From positions 62,001 to 126,000 of the forward strand of contig DATJZG010000186.1 in NCBI GenBank assembly GCA_035499295.1: a stretch of DNA of 64,000 nucleotides, given 5' to 3'. The translations under genes and the position numbers were made by a program. The stretch is from DATJZG01 sp035499295. Its GTDB lineage: Bacteria > Myxococcota > Myxococcia > Myxococcales > Anaeromyxobacteraceae. Below are positions 35,773-44,172 of the stretch, one piece after another. How positions within the stretch are numbered: position 1 is the first letter of the stretch; every line of letters begins with the position of its first letter. Below the pieces are notes generated by a model. That model was not told the DNA's origin and searched no databases. It was given only the letters and a program-made list of their open reading frames with translations.

Positions 35773-37227
35773 ATGAGCCAGTCCACGAGGGACCTCCTTT
35801 TGGCCCGCGGCGCGGTGGCGCCCGCGGAGCTTGCGCAGGCGGAAGCCGAGGCGGTCCGGACCGGCCGCCGCATCTGCAGCCAGCTGCTCTCCATGGGGGC
35901 GGCCGACGAGCGCGCCCTCGCCGCCGTCCTGGCGGAGCGGCACGGCGTGCCGGGGGTGGACCTGTCCCGGACCGGCCTCGCCACCAACGTGCTCGACCTC
36001 GTGCCGCGCCCGGTGTGCGAGGCGGATCTCATCCTCCCCCTCTCGACCGAAGGAGGCCGGCTGCACCTGGCGCTCACCTCGCCCGTGGATGCCGAGCGGA
36101 TCCTCGCCGAGGTGCGCTTCGTCACCGGCATGGAGGTGTCGGCCTACGTGGCGGTAGAGGAGTCGCTTCGTCGCACCACCCTCGCGGCTTACGAGGCGCT
36201 CGACCGCGGCCTGCCCGAATGGCGTGGATTCGCCGCGCCTCCCGGCCCGGCCGGGCTGGCGGTGGTGCTCCCCGGCGACTTCCCCATGCCCCCGGAGGAC
36301 GAGCTCATCGAGGTCGGTGAAGGGGACCTGGAGCCGATCGACGATCTCGACGAGCCGCCCGCCGAGGGCGCTCCGGCGGACGAGGCAGAGATCGAGATCG
36401 CCGTCGGGGGGGGTGAGGAGGAGGTCGTCGAACAGGTGGTGGTGCGAGCCGATCCGGCGCCGTCCGACCGGCGCCGGGTGCTGGTGGTGGACGACGAGCC
36501 GGAGATCCGACAGCTGGTGGAGAAGGCGCTGGCGGCCCGCGGCTACCAGGTGGAGACGGCGGCCGACGGCGAGGAGGCGCTCGCGCGGGTGCAGGCGCGC
36601 CCCCCGAACCTGGTGCTGCTCGACGCCATGCTCCCCAAGATCCACGGCTTCGAGGTGGCGCGGAAGCTCCGCTCCGACCCTTCGACGCGGTCTGTACCCG
36701 TGGTGATGATGACCGCCATCTACCGCGGCTGGCGCTTCGCCCAGGACGCCCGCGAGAACTACGGGGCCGAGGACTACATCGAGAAGCCCTTTCGCCTCGA
36801 CGACTTCACTCGTCGCATCGAGGCGGTGCTGGAATCGACCGCGAGCCGGAAGGTGGCGCCGGCGGCGTCGGCCGACCCGCTCCTCCAGCGGGGGAAGGAA
36901 CTCCTGCTCGCCGGCAAGCTCGACGCGGCGGTGTCCTCGCTCGAGGAAGCGCTCAAGCTCGACCCCTTCGCCGCCGAGGCCCACTACCAGCTCGCCAAGG
37001 CTCTGCGGGCGAAGGGCGAGCACTTCCGGGCCATGACGGCCTTCGAGCGGGCGGTGGAATTGCGCCCGGGAGCGTTCCCGGCGCTGCGCAGCCTGGCGGC
37101 CCTCTACACCGAGAAGGGTTTCCGGCGGAAGGCGGCGGAGACCCTGGAGCGCGCCCTGGCTGCGGCGCCCGACGCCACCACCCGCGACGCCATCAGGTCG
37201 GATCTCCTGGAGCTCCTGGGCGCCTGA
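35773..37227 (+). CDS. MshEN-receiver-TPR signalling protein
   Basis: 484 residues in three parts. About 1-145 is a MshEN/GspE N-terminal domain (LLLARGAVAPAELAQAEAEA, GVPGVDLSRT, LILPLSTEGGRLHLALTSPVDAE), a type known to bind c-di-GMP. An acidic linker (175-225) follows. About 236-355 is a receiver (VLVVDDEPEIRQL, phospho-Asp in LVLLDAMLPK, EKPF). About 375-480 holds three TPR units. It has no output enzyme, so it probably bridges c-di-GMP or phosphorelay input to a protein partner. A TATAAG box lies at 35735-35740. Confidence 0.85.
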   Translation: MSQSTRDLLLARGAVAPAELAQAEAEAVRTGRRICSQLLSMGAADERALAAVLAERHGVPGVDLSRTGLATNVLDLVPRPVCEADLILPLSTEGGRLHLALTSPVDAERILAEVRFVTGMEVSAYVAVEESLRRTTLAAYEALDRGLPEWRGFAAPPGPAGLAVVLPGDFPMPPEDELIEVGEGDLEPIDDLDEPPAEGAPADEAEIEIAVGGGEEEVVEQVVVRADPAPSDRRRVLVVDDEPEIRQLVEKALAARGYQVETAADGEEALARVQARPPNLVLLDAMLPKIHGFEVARKLRSDPSTRSVPVVMMTAIYRGWRFAQDARENYGAEDYIEKPFRLDDFTRRIEAVLESTASRKVAPAASADPLLQRGKELLLAGKLDAAVSSLEEALKLDPFAAEAHYQLAKALRAKGEHFRAMTAFERAVELRPGAFPALRSLAALYTEKGFRRKAAETLERALAAAPDATTRDAIRSDLLELLGA

Positions 37228-38017
37228 GGAGCCGCTTCACCCAGGCTCCGATCCCGCTCTCCCCCGGCGGGTGGGGCGTCGGCCCCACCATCCGGACCAC
37301 GGCGGCGGTGAGGTTGTCGGCTGTCCCGCGGCGGTTGGCGGCCTCGACCAGTGCGCGCGCCGCCGCCACCGCGTCCAGGTCCGCCATCACCTCCGCCATC
37401 TCGGCGTCCTCGAGCACGTTGTAGAGGCCGTCGCTGCAGAGGAGGAGCGCGTCTCCGCGCACCACCCGCTGGCTGACCCGGTCCCGGCTCACGATGAGCT
37501 CGCGGCCCAGACTCCTCGTCAGGGTGGAGCGGTCCGGGTGGTGGCGGGCCCGCTCCTTGGAGAGGAGCCCGTAGCGCACCTTGTCGGCGGCGGCGGTGTG
37601 GTCCTTCGAGAGCTGGGCGACCGTGCCCGCCCGCACGAGGTAGAGGCGCGAGTCGCCCACGTGGACCGCGGTCAGCGCTCCCCGATCGACGGTTACCGCG
37701 GTGAGGGTGGTCGCCATCCCGCGCAGCTCCGGCACGGCGATGGAACGGTCGTGCACCTCGATGTTGGCCTGCTGCACCGCACGGTAAAGCCGCTGGCCGG
37801 CGGCGAGCTTCTGAGGCTCCTCGCGGAAGGCGCGCAGCGTCACCTCGACCGCCATCCGGCTCGCCACCTCGCCCCCGGCGTTGCTCGACACGCCGTCGGC
37901 CACCACCACGACGGCGCGGTCGTTGCTCTCCATGAAGGAACCGCAGAAATCCTCGTTGTGGTCGCGCTCGGTGCCGACGTGGGAGAGGGTACCGATCTCG
38001 AGCTCGTAGTCGTTCAC
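37193..38017 (-). CDS. PP2C-family Ser/Thr protein phosphatase
   Basis: 274 residues from GTG 38017; ATG 38071 would add 18 residues. Metal-binding motifs are RDHNEDF (18-24), VADGVSSNAGGE (39-50), TLTAVTVDRG, HVGDSRLYLVRAG, LLCSDGLYN and GTADNLTAAVV. These match the PP2C catalytic core of bacterial phosphatases that oppose Hanks-type kinases. It is encoded divergently from the Ser/Thr kinase 145 bases away. Its 3' end overlaps the MshEN-REC-TPR gene by 35 bases. Confidence 0.93.
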   Translation of the reverse strand: MNDYELEIGTLSHVGTERDHNEDFCGSFMESNDRAVVVVADGVSSNAGGEVASRMAVEVTLRAFREEPQKLAAGQRLYRAVQQANIEVHDRSIAVPELRGMATTLTAVTVDRGALTAVHVGDSRLYLVRAGTVAQLSKDHTAAADKVRYGLLSKERARHHPDRSTLTRSLGRELIVSRDRVSQRVVRGDALLLCSDGLYNVLEDAEMAEVMADLDAVAAARALVEAANRRGTADNLTAAVVRMVGPTPHPPGESGIGAWVKRLLRRPGAPGDPT

Positions 38018-38102
38018 CGCGCGTCCCCGCCTGCCCGAAATCCGTGCACGCCCGCTACCCTCGGGGACCATCGGTGAAATGGTGCCCGCCGGGATTGTGT
38101 TG

Positions 38103-38132
38103 CGAAGCCGGACGGATGCCTACTAGGCTTCG
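38103..38132 (+). promoter_or_regulatory. Inverted repeat between the divergent phosphatase and kinase genes
   Basis: CGAAGCC (38103-38109) and GGCTTCG (38126-38132) are perfect 7-base arms with centres 23 bases apart (about two helical turns). TTGCGA (38100-38105) and TAGGCT (38124-38129), 18 bases apart, form a possible promoter for the kinase-amt operon that lies within the dyad. Confidence 0.45.
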
Positions 38133-38161
38133 GCCATGCCATCCCGCCCTCCGGTCGGCTG

Positions 38162-39163
38162 ATGAAAGACTCCAACGTCGGCGAGGCGATCGACCAGTAC
38201 CAGCTCACCGAGCTGCTGGCGCGCAGCGGGATGGCCTCCATCTTCAAGGCCATCGACACCGAGTCCGGCGCCACCGTGGCCCTCAAGATCCCCCACGTCC
38301 AGTTCGAGAGCGACATCGTCTTCTCCCAGCGCTTCGAGCGGGAGGTCGAGGTGGGGCAGCGCCTCGACCACCCCAACGTGGTGAAGGTGCTGACGCCCAG
38401 GAAACAGACCCGGATGTACCTGCCCATGGAGTACGTCGAGGGCAAGTCGCTCCGCGCCATGCTGAAGGAGAAGGAGCCGCTGCCGGTAGAGAAGGCGCTC
38501 GAGATCGCGCGGCAGGTGTGCGACGCGCTCGAGTACCTCCATTCGCAGGGCGTGGTCCACCGGGACATCAAGCCGGAGAACGTTCTCATCACCCCGAGCG
38601 GACAGGTGAAGATTCTGGACTTCGGCATCGCCCTGGTCGCCTCCGAGCGCCGGCTCACCTGGACGGGCTTCTCGAGCACGATCGGCACCCCCGACTACAT
38701 GGCGCCCGAGCAGGTGCGCGGGCGCCGTGGCGACCCGCGCACCGACGTCTACGCCGTCGGGCTCATGCTCTACGAGATGCTCACCTGCAACCTGCCCTAC
38801 GACAGTCCGAACCCGCGCGCGCTGCTGCGGGCCAAGGTGAGCGAGGAGCCCCGTTCGCCGAGCTACTACGTCCCTGGATTCGACCCCAAGCTCGAGGCGA
38901 TCATCTTGCGGGCCATCGAGCGCGACCCGCGCGACCGCTACGGCAGCGCCAAGCAGATGCTCGCCGACCTCAGGAACCCCGCTGCGGTGGCGCCGCGCGA
39001 CCCGGAGACCGGCCGCCACCGCCGCGGCGGCAGCCGCGTCTCGCGCCGCTTGGTGCTCTTCGTCATCGTGCCCGCCATCCTCGGCGGGCTGGGCGGGCTC
39101 GTCTGGCTCTCCGCCCGGCAGTCGAGACCGGCGCTCCCCGCGGCCAGCAGCCGCTCGAGGTGA
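38162..39163 (+). CDS. Eukaryote-type Ser/Thr protein kinase, membrane-anchored
   Basis: 333 residues. The catalytic set is complete: K42 (VALKI), Glu in the REVEV helix, HRDIKPEN at 133-140, DFG at 153-155 and APE at 181-183. The glycine loop is degenerate (LLARSGMASIF). Residues 297-316 form a single membrane segment near the C-terminus, with only a 17-residue tail beyond it and no sensory PASTA-like domain. Its stop is 3 bases before the ammonium transporter start, so the two are co-transcribed and the transporter is an obvious candidate substrate or partner. Confidence 0.93.
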   Translation: MKDSNVGEAIDQYQLTELLARSGMASIFKAIDTESGATVALKIPHVQFESDIVFSQRFEREVEVGQRLDHPNVVKVLTPRKQTRMYLPMEYVEGKSLRAMLKEKEPLPVEKALEIARQVCDALEYLHSQGVVHRDIKPENVLITPSGQVKILDFGIALVASERRLTWTGFSSTIGTPDYMAPEQVRGRRGDPRTDVYAVGLMLYEMLTCNLPYDSPNPRALLRAKVSEEPRSPSYYVPGFDPKLEAIILRAIERDPRDRYGSAKQMLADLRNPAAVAPRDPETGRHRRGGSRVSRRLVLFVIVPAILGGLGGLVWLSARQSRPALPAASSRSR

Positions 39164-39166
39164 TCC

Positions 39167-40507
39167 ATGCCCACGCAGCTCGAGCAGTCGGTGAACCTCG
39201 CCTGGGTGCTCCTGTGCGGCTTCCTGGTGATGTTCATGCAGGTCGGGTTCGCCATGGTGGAGACCGGGTTCACCCGGAGCCGCAACGCCGCCAACACCAT
39301 GGCCATGAACCTCGTCATCTATCCCGTCGGCGTCCTCGGCTTCTGGCTCGTCGGCTACGGGATCATGTACGGCGGGATGCCGGAGTGGCCGACGCTCGGA
39401 GGCCCGGTGGCCGGGTCGCACGAGGCCGCGCTCCGGCTGCTGGGCCACTCCTACGGCCTCTTCGGGACGGCCAAGTTCGCCCTGGTGAGCGTCTCGCAGA
39501 GCCCGGCCAGCCTGGGGATGTTCCTCTTCGCGGTGGTCTTCATGGACACGGCCGCCACCATTCCCACCGGGGCCATGGCCGAGCGCTGGAAGTTCACGGC
39601 GTTCATGATCTACGGGGTCTTCATGTCCATGCTCCTCTACCCCCTCTATGGCAACTGGGTGTGGGGCGGGGGCTGGCTCGCCTCGCTGGGCGCGAACGCC
39701 GGCCTGGGGCACGGCGTGGTGGACTTCGCCGGCTCGAGCGTCGTCCACATGACCGGCGGGATCACCGCGCTCGCCGGAGTCCTGGTTCTCGGCCCCCGGC
39801 TCGGCAAGTACCGCGCCGACGGCACCGTCGGGGCCATGCTCGGCCACAACCTCCCCATGGCGGTGGTCGGGACCCTCATCCTGGCGTTCGGGTGGTTCGG
39901 CTTCAACGCCGGGTCGACCCTGTCCGCCTCCGACCCGCGCATCGCCCTGGTGGCGGTGAACACCATGCTTTCCTCGTCCGCCGGGGCCCTCTCGGCGCTG
40001 CTCTACGTGCGCTTCTCCTTCCGCAAGCCGGACGTGGGCATGACCTGCAACGGGCTCCTCGGCGGCCTCGTCGCCATCACCGCCGGCTGCGCCTTCGTGA
40101 GCCCGGCGGCCGCCGTCCTCATCGGGGTGGTGGCGGGAGTGGTGGTGGTCTGGGCGGTCGCGCTGCTCGAGCGCCGCCTGCACATCGACGACCCGGTGGG
40201 CGCGATCGCGGTACACGCCGCCTGCGGCTGCTGGGGCGCGATCGCGGTCGGCGTGTTCGCCGACGGCAGCTACGGCGCCGGGTGGAACGGCGTCTCGGGC
40301 CCGGTCCGCGGGCTTCTCTTCGGCGACCCCGGCCAGCTCGGGGCGCAACTCGTCGGCGTCCTCGTCAACGGGGCCTTCGTCTTCTCCGCCTCCTACGGGT
40401 TCTTCCGCCTCCTGGAGCGGCTCATGGGCAACCGGGTACCTGCCGAGGTGGAGCATGCCGGGCTCGATGGTCTGGAGATGGGCACCGACGCCTATCCGCG
40501 CGGGTGA
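39167..40507 (+). CDS. amt: Ammonium transporter (Amt family)
   Basis: 446 residues with eleven membrane segments. The pore twin-His are H194 (SSVVHMTGG) and H350 (AIAVHAACG), D186 is kept, and WFGFNAGS gives the pore Phe. It begins NLAWVLLCGFLVMFMQVGFAMVETGFTR without a signal peptide, as in the Amt subgroup of cyanobacteria and delta-proteobacteria. The cytoplasmic C-terminus is short (AEVEHAGLDGLEMGTDAYPRG). No glnK/PII gene is found next to it; the upstream neighbour is the Ser/Thr kinase. Confidence 0.96.
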   Translation: MPTQLEQSVNLAWVLLCGFLVMFMQVGFAMVETGFTRSRNAANTMAMNLVIYPVGVLGFWLVGYGIMYGGMPEWPTLGGPVAGSHEAALRLLGHSYGLFGTAKFALVSVSQSPASLGMFLFAVVFMDTAATIPTGAMAERWKFTAFMIYGVFMSMLLYPLYGNWVWGGGWLASLGANAGLGHGVVDFAGSSVVHMTGGITALAGVLVLGPRLGKYRADGTVGAMLGHNLPMAVVGTLILAFGWFGFNAGSTLSASDPRIALVAVNTMLSSSAGALSALLYVRFSFRKPDVGMTCNGLLGGLVAITAGCAFVSPAAAVLIGVVAGVVVVWAVALLERRLHIDDPVGAIAVHAACGCWGAIAVGVFADGSYGAGWNGVSGPVRGLLFGDPGQLGAQLVGVLVNGAFVFSASYGFFRLLERLMGNRVPAEVEHAGLDGLEMGTDAYPRG

Positions 40508-40584
40508 GCGGAGAAAGTGCCGGGGTGCGGTCCCGGAGGCGATCCGGCACCACACCCCAGCGACGGTGCTGCGGGTCCCAGTGA

Positions 40585-42450
40585 CTAGGACGCGGTGACC
40601 GGCTTCTCGACGTAGACCGTCTTCCCCTTCTTCTTGCTCGAGCGGGCGAAGTAGATGGCGCCGTAGATGCCCCAGACTGCCACCACGCCGAGCGCGATGT
40701 AGGGCTCCTTCCAGCTCATGCCCGAAACCGAGAACGGGCCGACGAGGTAGAAGAGCATGCAGGCGAGGTTGGCGATGAGCCCGAACACCGGCACCACCAG
40801 GTGCTTGAACCCGTGGAAGGAGTGGTGCTCGCGGAAGGCCACGATGGCCAGCACGCAGGTGAGCATGTAGAGGAGGAAGGTGCCGAAGTTGCTCACCAGC
40901 GTGGTGATGACGAGCGTGTTGGGGAGCTTGGCGTAGGTCTCCGGCTTGAAGATGCCGAAGCTGTACCAGAAGTTCTGGTACTTCGGCTCGAGCGCCGCCG
41001 GCGTGGTCCCGCCGAGGTAGATGAGGACCGTGACGACGCCGATCACCGCCGAGAGGATGGCGAGCGTCCAGATGGCGCGGTGGGGAGTGAGGCGCTTTCC
41101 GTGGAGCATGCCGAAGTGCTCCGGGACCTCGGCGTCCCGCCCCATGGCGTAGGTGACGCGCGCCCCGGTGGAGAGGCAGGACAGGGTGGTCCCGATGAGC
41201 GCCAGGAACACGGTGGCGGCCTGCACCAGCATGAAGGCGCGCCCGGCGCTGTAGCTGCCGAAGAGCCAGGTGCCGACGATGACCATCATGTCGCCGAGCG
41301 GGGCGCCGGAGCCGGCGGCGTCGGCAAGGGTGTAGCCCTGGTTGAGGAGGTAGTTGGCGCCGAAGTACTCGACGAGGTACATCACGATCCCCTGGATGCC
41401 GAGGGAGAGGAGCACCGCCCGCGGCACGTCGCGCTTGGCATTCTTCGCCTCCTCGCCCATCGAGGTGACGGACTCGAAGCCCACCAGGATCAGGATGGCG
41501 ATGCAGGCCTGGATGAACATGAGGTTGAAGCCGTGCGGGGCGACCACCGAGGAGGCGCTGGTGTGGAACTTGAAGTGCGGCGTCAGGTCCTTGGGGTGGT
41601 CGGCGTCCGACGGCTCCATGGTGACCGCCTGGTCGGCTGCGTAGCTGAGCGTGAAGGGAACGGGCTTGCCGTCCTTCAACTCCGGGACCGCGTTGCCGTC
41701 GGCGTCCATCTTGTTCTGCAGGACCGGCTGGCCGGTGGGGTCGAGCTTGGGCTTGCCGTTCTCCAGGACCGGCTCCTGGGCGACGACGAAGTCGACCGGG
41801 ACGCCGTTCACGAGGTGGTAGCCGCGCGCCCCCTCGGGGTGGCCGATCCGGTAGGAGATGGCCATCACCGTGAAGACGAGGAGCGCCGCGATCTGGATCA
41901 CGTTGATGGCGAAGTTGACGCCAGTGGTGCCGGTGACGCCCCGGAAGGCGATGTAGGCGACCCCGATGGCGAAGACGAAGCAGAAGAGGATCATGAAGAG
42001 CGGGCTGTTGTAGGTGCCGCTGAACGTGTCGGGGAAGAACTGGTTGAGGAGGTACCCGGAGAGCACCGCGGTGACTCCCACCATCACGCCCGGGTACACC
42101 CAGTAGTAGAGGTGGCTCGCCCAGCCGGTGATGAACTTGGCGAGGCGCGCGAAGCGGTAGGCCTTGGTCTTCGAGAGGAAGGCCTGTTCGGCGAAGAAGT
42201 ACGAGGAACCCGCGCCCGGGTAGAGCTTCGAGAGCTCGGCGTAGCTGATGGCCGTCGCGAAGCACAGGAGCAGGGCGACGACGATGCCGAACCACATGGC
42301 CGAGCCGGCCATGGGCGCGCCGTAGAGCGCCTGGATCTGGAACGTGAGCCAAAGAAAGGCGCCGGGTGCGATGAGCGCCATCGCGTTCACCGTCAAGCCG
42401 GTCAGACCTAGCGTTGGTCGCGTCGAGACCTTCTCACTTCCCTCAGCCAT
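40585..42450 (-). CDS. APC-superfamily amino-acid permease with a long hydrophilic insert
   Basis: 621 residues from ATG 42450, with 12 or more membrane segments. APC features include LTGLTVNAMALIAPGAFLWLTF, SYAELSKLYPGAGSSYFFAE and GFESVTSMGEEAKNAKRDVPRAVL. Between two segments (encoded about 41545-41850) lies a roughly 100-residue hydrophilic stretch rich in ENGKPKLDPTG-like turns, unusual for the family. The gene converges on amt (77 bases apart) and has a sigma-54-type promoter. Import of an amino acid or amine is inferred. Confidence 0.9.
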   Translation of the reverse strand: MAEGSEKVSTRPTLGLTGLTVNAMALIAPGAFLWLTFQIQALYGAPMAGSAMWFGIVVALLLCFATAISYAELSKLYPGAGSSYFFAEQAFLSKTKAYRFARLAKFITGWASHLYYWVYPGVMVGVTAVLSGYLLNQFFPDTFSGTYNSPLFMILFCFVFAIGVAYIAFRGVTGTTGVNFAINVIQIAALLVFTVMAISYRIGHPEGARGYHLVNGVPVDFVVAQEPVLENGKPKLDPTGQPVLQNKMDADGNAVPELKDGKPVPFTLSYAADQAVTMEPSDADHPKDLTPHFKFHTSASSVVAPHGFNLMFIQACIAILILVGFESVTSMGEEAKNAKRDVPRAVLLSLGIQGIVMYLVEYFGANYLLNQGYTLADAAGSGAPLGDMMVIVGTWLFGSYSAGRAFMLVQAATVFLALIGTTLSCLSTGARVTYAMGRDAEVPEHFGMLHGKRLTPHRAIWTLAILSAVIGVVTVLIYLGGTTPAALEPKYQNFWYSFGIFKPETYAKLPNTLVITTLVSNFGTFLLYMLTCVLAIVAFREHHSFHGFKHLVVPVFGLIANLACMLFYLVGPFSVSGMSWKEPYIALGVVAVWGIYGAIYFARSSKKKGKTVYVEKPVTAS

Positions 42451-42546
42451 TGCCGTTCTCCCTTCCTGCGAGGTTGCCCGGCGCCACCGCGCCGGGAAAA
42501 GAAGTTGAGCCGCCCGTCCCTCGGCGTTGCCGCCGGCCCTGGCCTT

Positions 42547-42561
42547 TGCACCTCGCGTGCC
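42547..42561 (-). promoter_or_regulatory. Sigma-54 (RpoN) promoter of the amino-acid permease
   Basis: The minus strand reads CGGCACG-CGAG-GTGCA, matching the consensus TGGCACG-N4-TTGCA at 10 of 12 positions. The invariant GG (42561-42560) and GC (42549-42548) are exactly 10 bases apart. Transcription would start near 42536, giving a leader of about 86 bases. Confidence 0.65.
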
Positions 42562-42565
42562 GCAA

Positions 42566-42603
42566 TTTGCAAAGCCGCGCTGGCCGGAAATCCTGGTTTG
42601 CAA
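42566..42603 (+). repeat. TTTGCAA pair upstream of the sigma-54 promoter
   Basis: TTTGCAA occurs at 42566-42572 and 42597-42603, 31 bases apart (about three helical turns). Both lie upstream of the permease promoter with respect to its transcription, but closer than typical enhancer sites. Confidence 0.35.
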
Positions 42604-42888
42604 GACACGCTGATTCCCGGTCGCGCGAGCGCGTGCGCGCCCGAAAGGCAGGACCCGGGAGGGTCCGAGGGCGGCCGCTCCCGCATCGCGCTGCTGCCCG
42701 GGAACCGGCCAAGGGTGTGCGCGACCGGCGAGCAGCCGCCGGGGAGCGACCAGGGCCGGCCCCCCCTGCGCGCCGCGGCGCACCCTCGGGGAAGCCATCG
42801 CGCGGCGCCCGCGGCGAATGCTCCCTTATTTCAAGGCGAACGAGGGCTGCGCTCGGCGCCAAGGGTGTAGGATTCCGGCGGGAATCCC

Positions 42889-44172
42889 TTGGACGCCTAC
42901 GAGCCCTTCCTCTCGCTCGGCCTCGCGCTCGCTGCCGGCCTGCTCATCGGCCTCGAGCGGGAGCAGTCCGCCCCGAGCGAGGAATCGAGGGTGTCCTTCC
43001 TCGGCGGAGCCCGCACCCATCCCTTGGTGGCCCTCGCCTCCGGGCTCGCCATGCTGCTCTCCCGGCAGCTCGGGCCGGTGGTGCTCGTCGTCGCCTTCGC
43101 CTCGCTCCTGCTCTTCCTCGTCGTCGCCTACGCCGACTCCATCCGCAGGAAGGCCGACCGGGGGTTCACCTCTGAGGTCGCCTTCCTGGTGAGCTTCCTT
43201 CTCGGGGCGCTCGCGCTCTCGGAGCGGATCGTCCAGCCGACCGGGCGCCGGGTGGTGATGGTGCTCGGGACGGCCGTGGTCGCGACCGTCCTCCTCTCCT
43301 CCCGGCCGGTCTTGCAGCCGCTCATGCGCCAGGTATCCCGCGAGGACCTCGTCTCCGCCCTCAAGTTCCTCATCGTGGCGGTGCTGCTCGTGCCCCTCCT
43401 GCCGGACCAGCCCTTCGGCCCCTACGGGGTGCTCAACCTGAGGGTGATCGGCTGGATGATGCTCCTCGTCACCGGGGTGAGCTTCCTTGGCTATGCCGCC
43501 ACCCGGCTCCTCGGGCCCGAGCGGGGTCTAGGGATCACCGGCTTCGTGGGAGGCCTCGTGTCCTCTACCGCGGTGACGCTGGAGATGTCGCGGCGGGCGC
43601 GCCAGGAGCCGAGCCTCGCGCGCCCGGCTGCCCTGGCGGTGGTGCTCGCCTCCTCCATCGTCTTTCTGCGGGTGGAGGTGGTGGTGGCCATCGTGAACCC
43701 GGTGCTGGCGGAGGCGCTCGCCCTGCCCATGATGGGGATGGCCGGGGCCGGGTTGCTCAGCAGCCTCCTCCTCAGGCCTCGCCGCGGCGCGCGGGGCGCG
43801 ACCGGGGAGGTGAAGCTGAAGAGCCCGGTCAGCCTCTCGGCCGCCTTCGAGTTCGCCCTCCTCTTCGCACTCGTCATCGTCGGGTCCAAGGCGGCGAGCT
43901 CTCTCGGGCGCTCCGGCGTCTACCTGGCGGCGCTCGCGGCCGGCACCGCCGACATGGACGCCATCTCGCTGTCCATGGCCGACCTCTCCCGTGGCCAGGT
44001 CGCACTGCCGGTGGCGGTGACGGCGGTCTACCTCGCCGGCGCCATGAACACCCTGGTGAAGGGGGGAGTGTCGCTCGCGCTCGGGGGCTGGGCCCTCGCG
44101 CGCTACCTGGCGCTCGCCTTCCTCGCCATCGTGGCGGTGGGCGGCCTCGCCCTCGTCGCCGTGTGGCGCTAG
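42889..44172 (+). CDS. MgtC/DUF4010 membrane protein
   Basis: 427 residues from TTG 42889, with about eleven membrane segments. The N-terminal part (LGLALAAGLLIGLEREQ, GGARTHPLVALASGL) is MgtC/SapB-like; the remainder matches DUF4010 (GFVGGLVSSTAVTLEMSRRA and the late GTADMDAISLSMADLS). Family members are uncharacterised inner-membrane proteins. The TTG start gives the usual N-terminus, but the ribosome-binding site is weak. It overlaps the antiporter gene by about 10 bases. Confidence 0.82.
   Translation: MDAYEPFLSLGLALAAGLLIGLEREQSAPSEESRVSFLGGARTHPLVALASGLAMLLSRQLGPVVLVVAFASLLLFLVVAYADSIRRKADRGFTSEVAFLVSFLLGALALSERIVQPTGRRVVMVLGTAVVATVLLSSRPVLQPLMRQVSREDLVSALKFLIVAVLLVPLLPDQPFGPYGVLNLRVIGWMMLLVTGVSFLGYAATRLLGPERGLGITGFVGGLVSSTAVTLEMSRRARQEPSLARPAALAVVLASSIVFLRVEVVVAIVNPVLAEALALPMMGMAGAGLLSSLLLRPRRGARGATGEVKLKSPVSLSAAFEFALLFALVIVGSKAASSLGRSGVYLAALAAGTADMDAISLSMADLSRGQVALPVAVTAVYLAGAMNTLVKGGVSLALGGWALARYLALAFLAIVAVGGLALVAVWR

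Larger units (their letters stand above)
42451..42888. other. 438-base regulatory region between divergent transporter genes
   Basis: No gene is supported. The region carries the sigma-54-type promoter of the permease (42547-42561), two TTTGCAA copies 31 bases apart and the 9-base palindrome GCAATTTGC (42562-42570). TAGGAT at 42868-42873 may serve the DUF4010 gene. Confidence 0.6.

Noticed and set aside
38123..42352. A very long open frame on the minus strand (about 1400 codons)
   Set aside because: It runs antisense to the kinase and amt and out of frame with the permease. Its residue composition is the Gly/Arg/His-rich text typical of shadows in GC-rich DNA.
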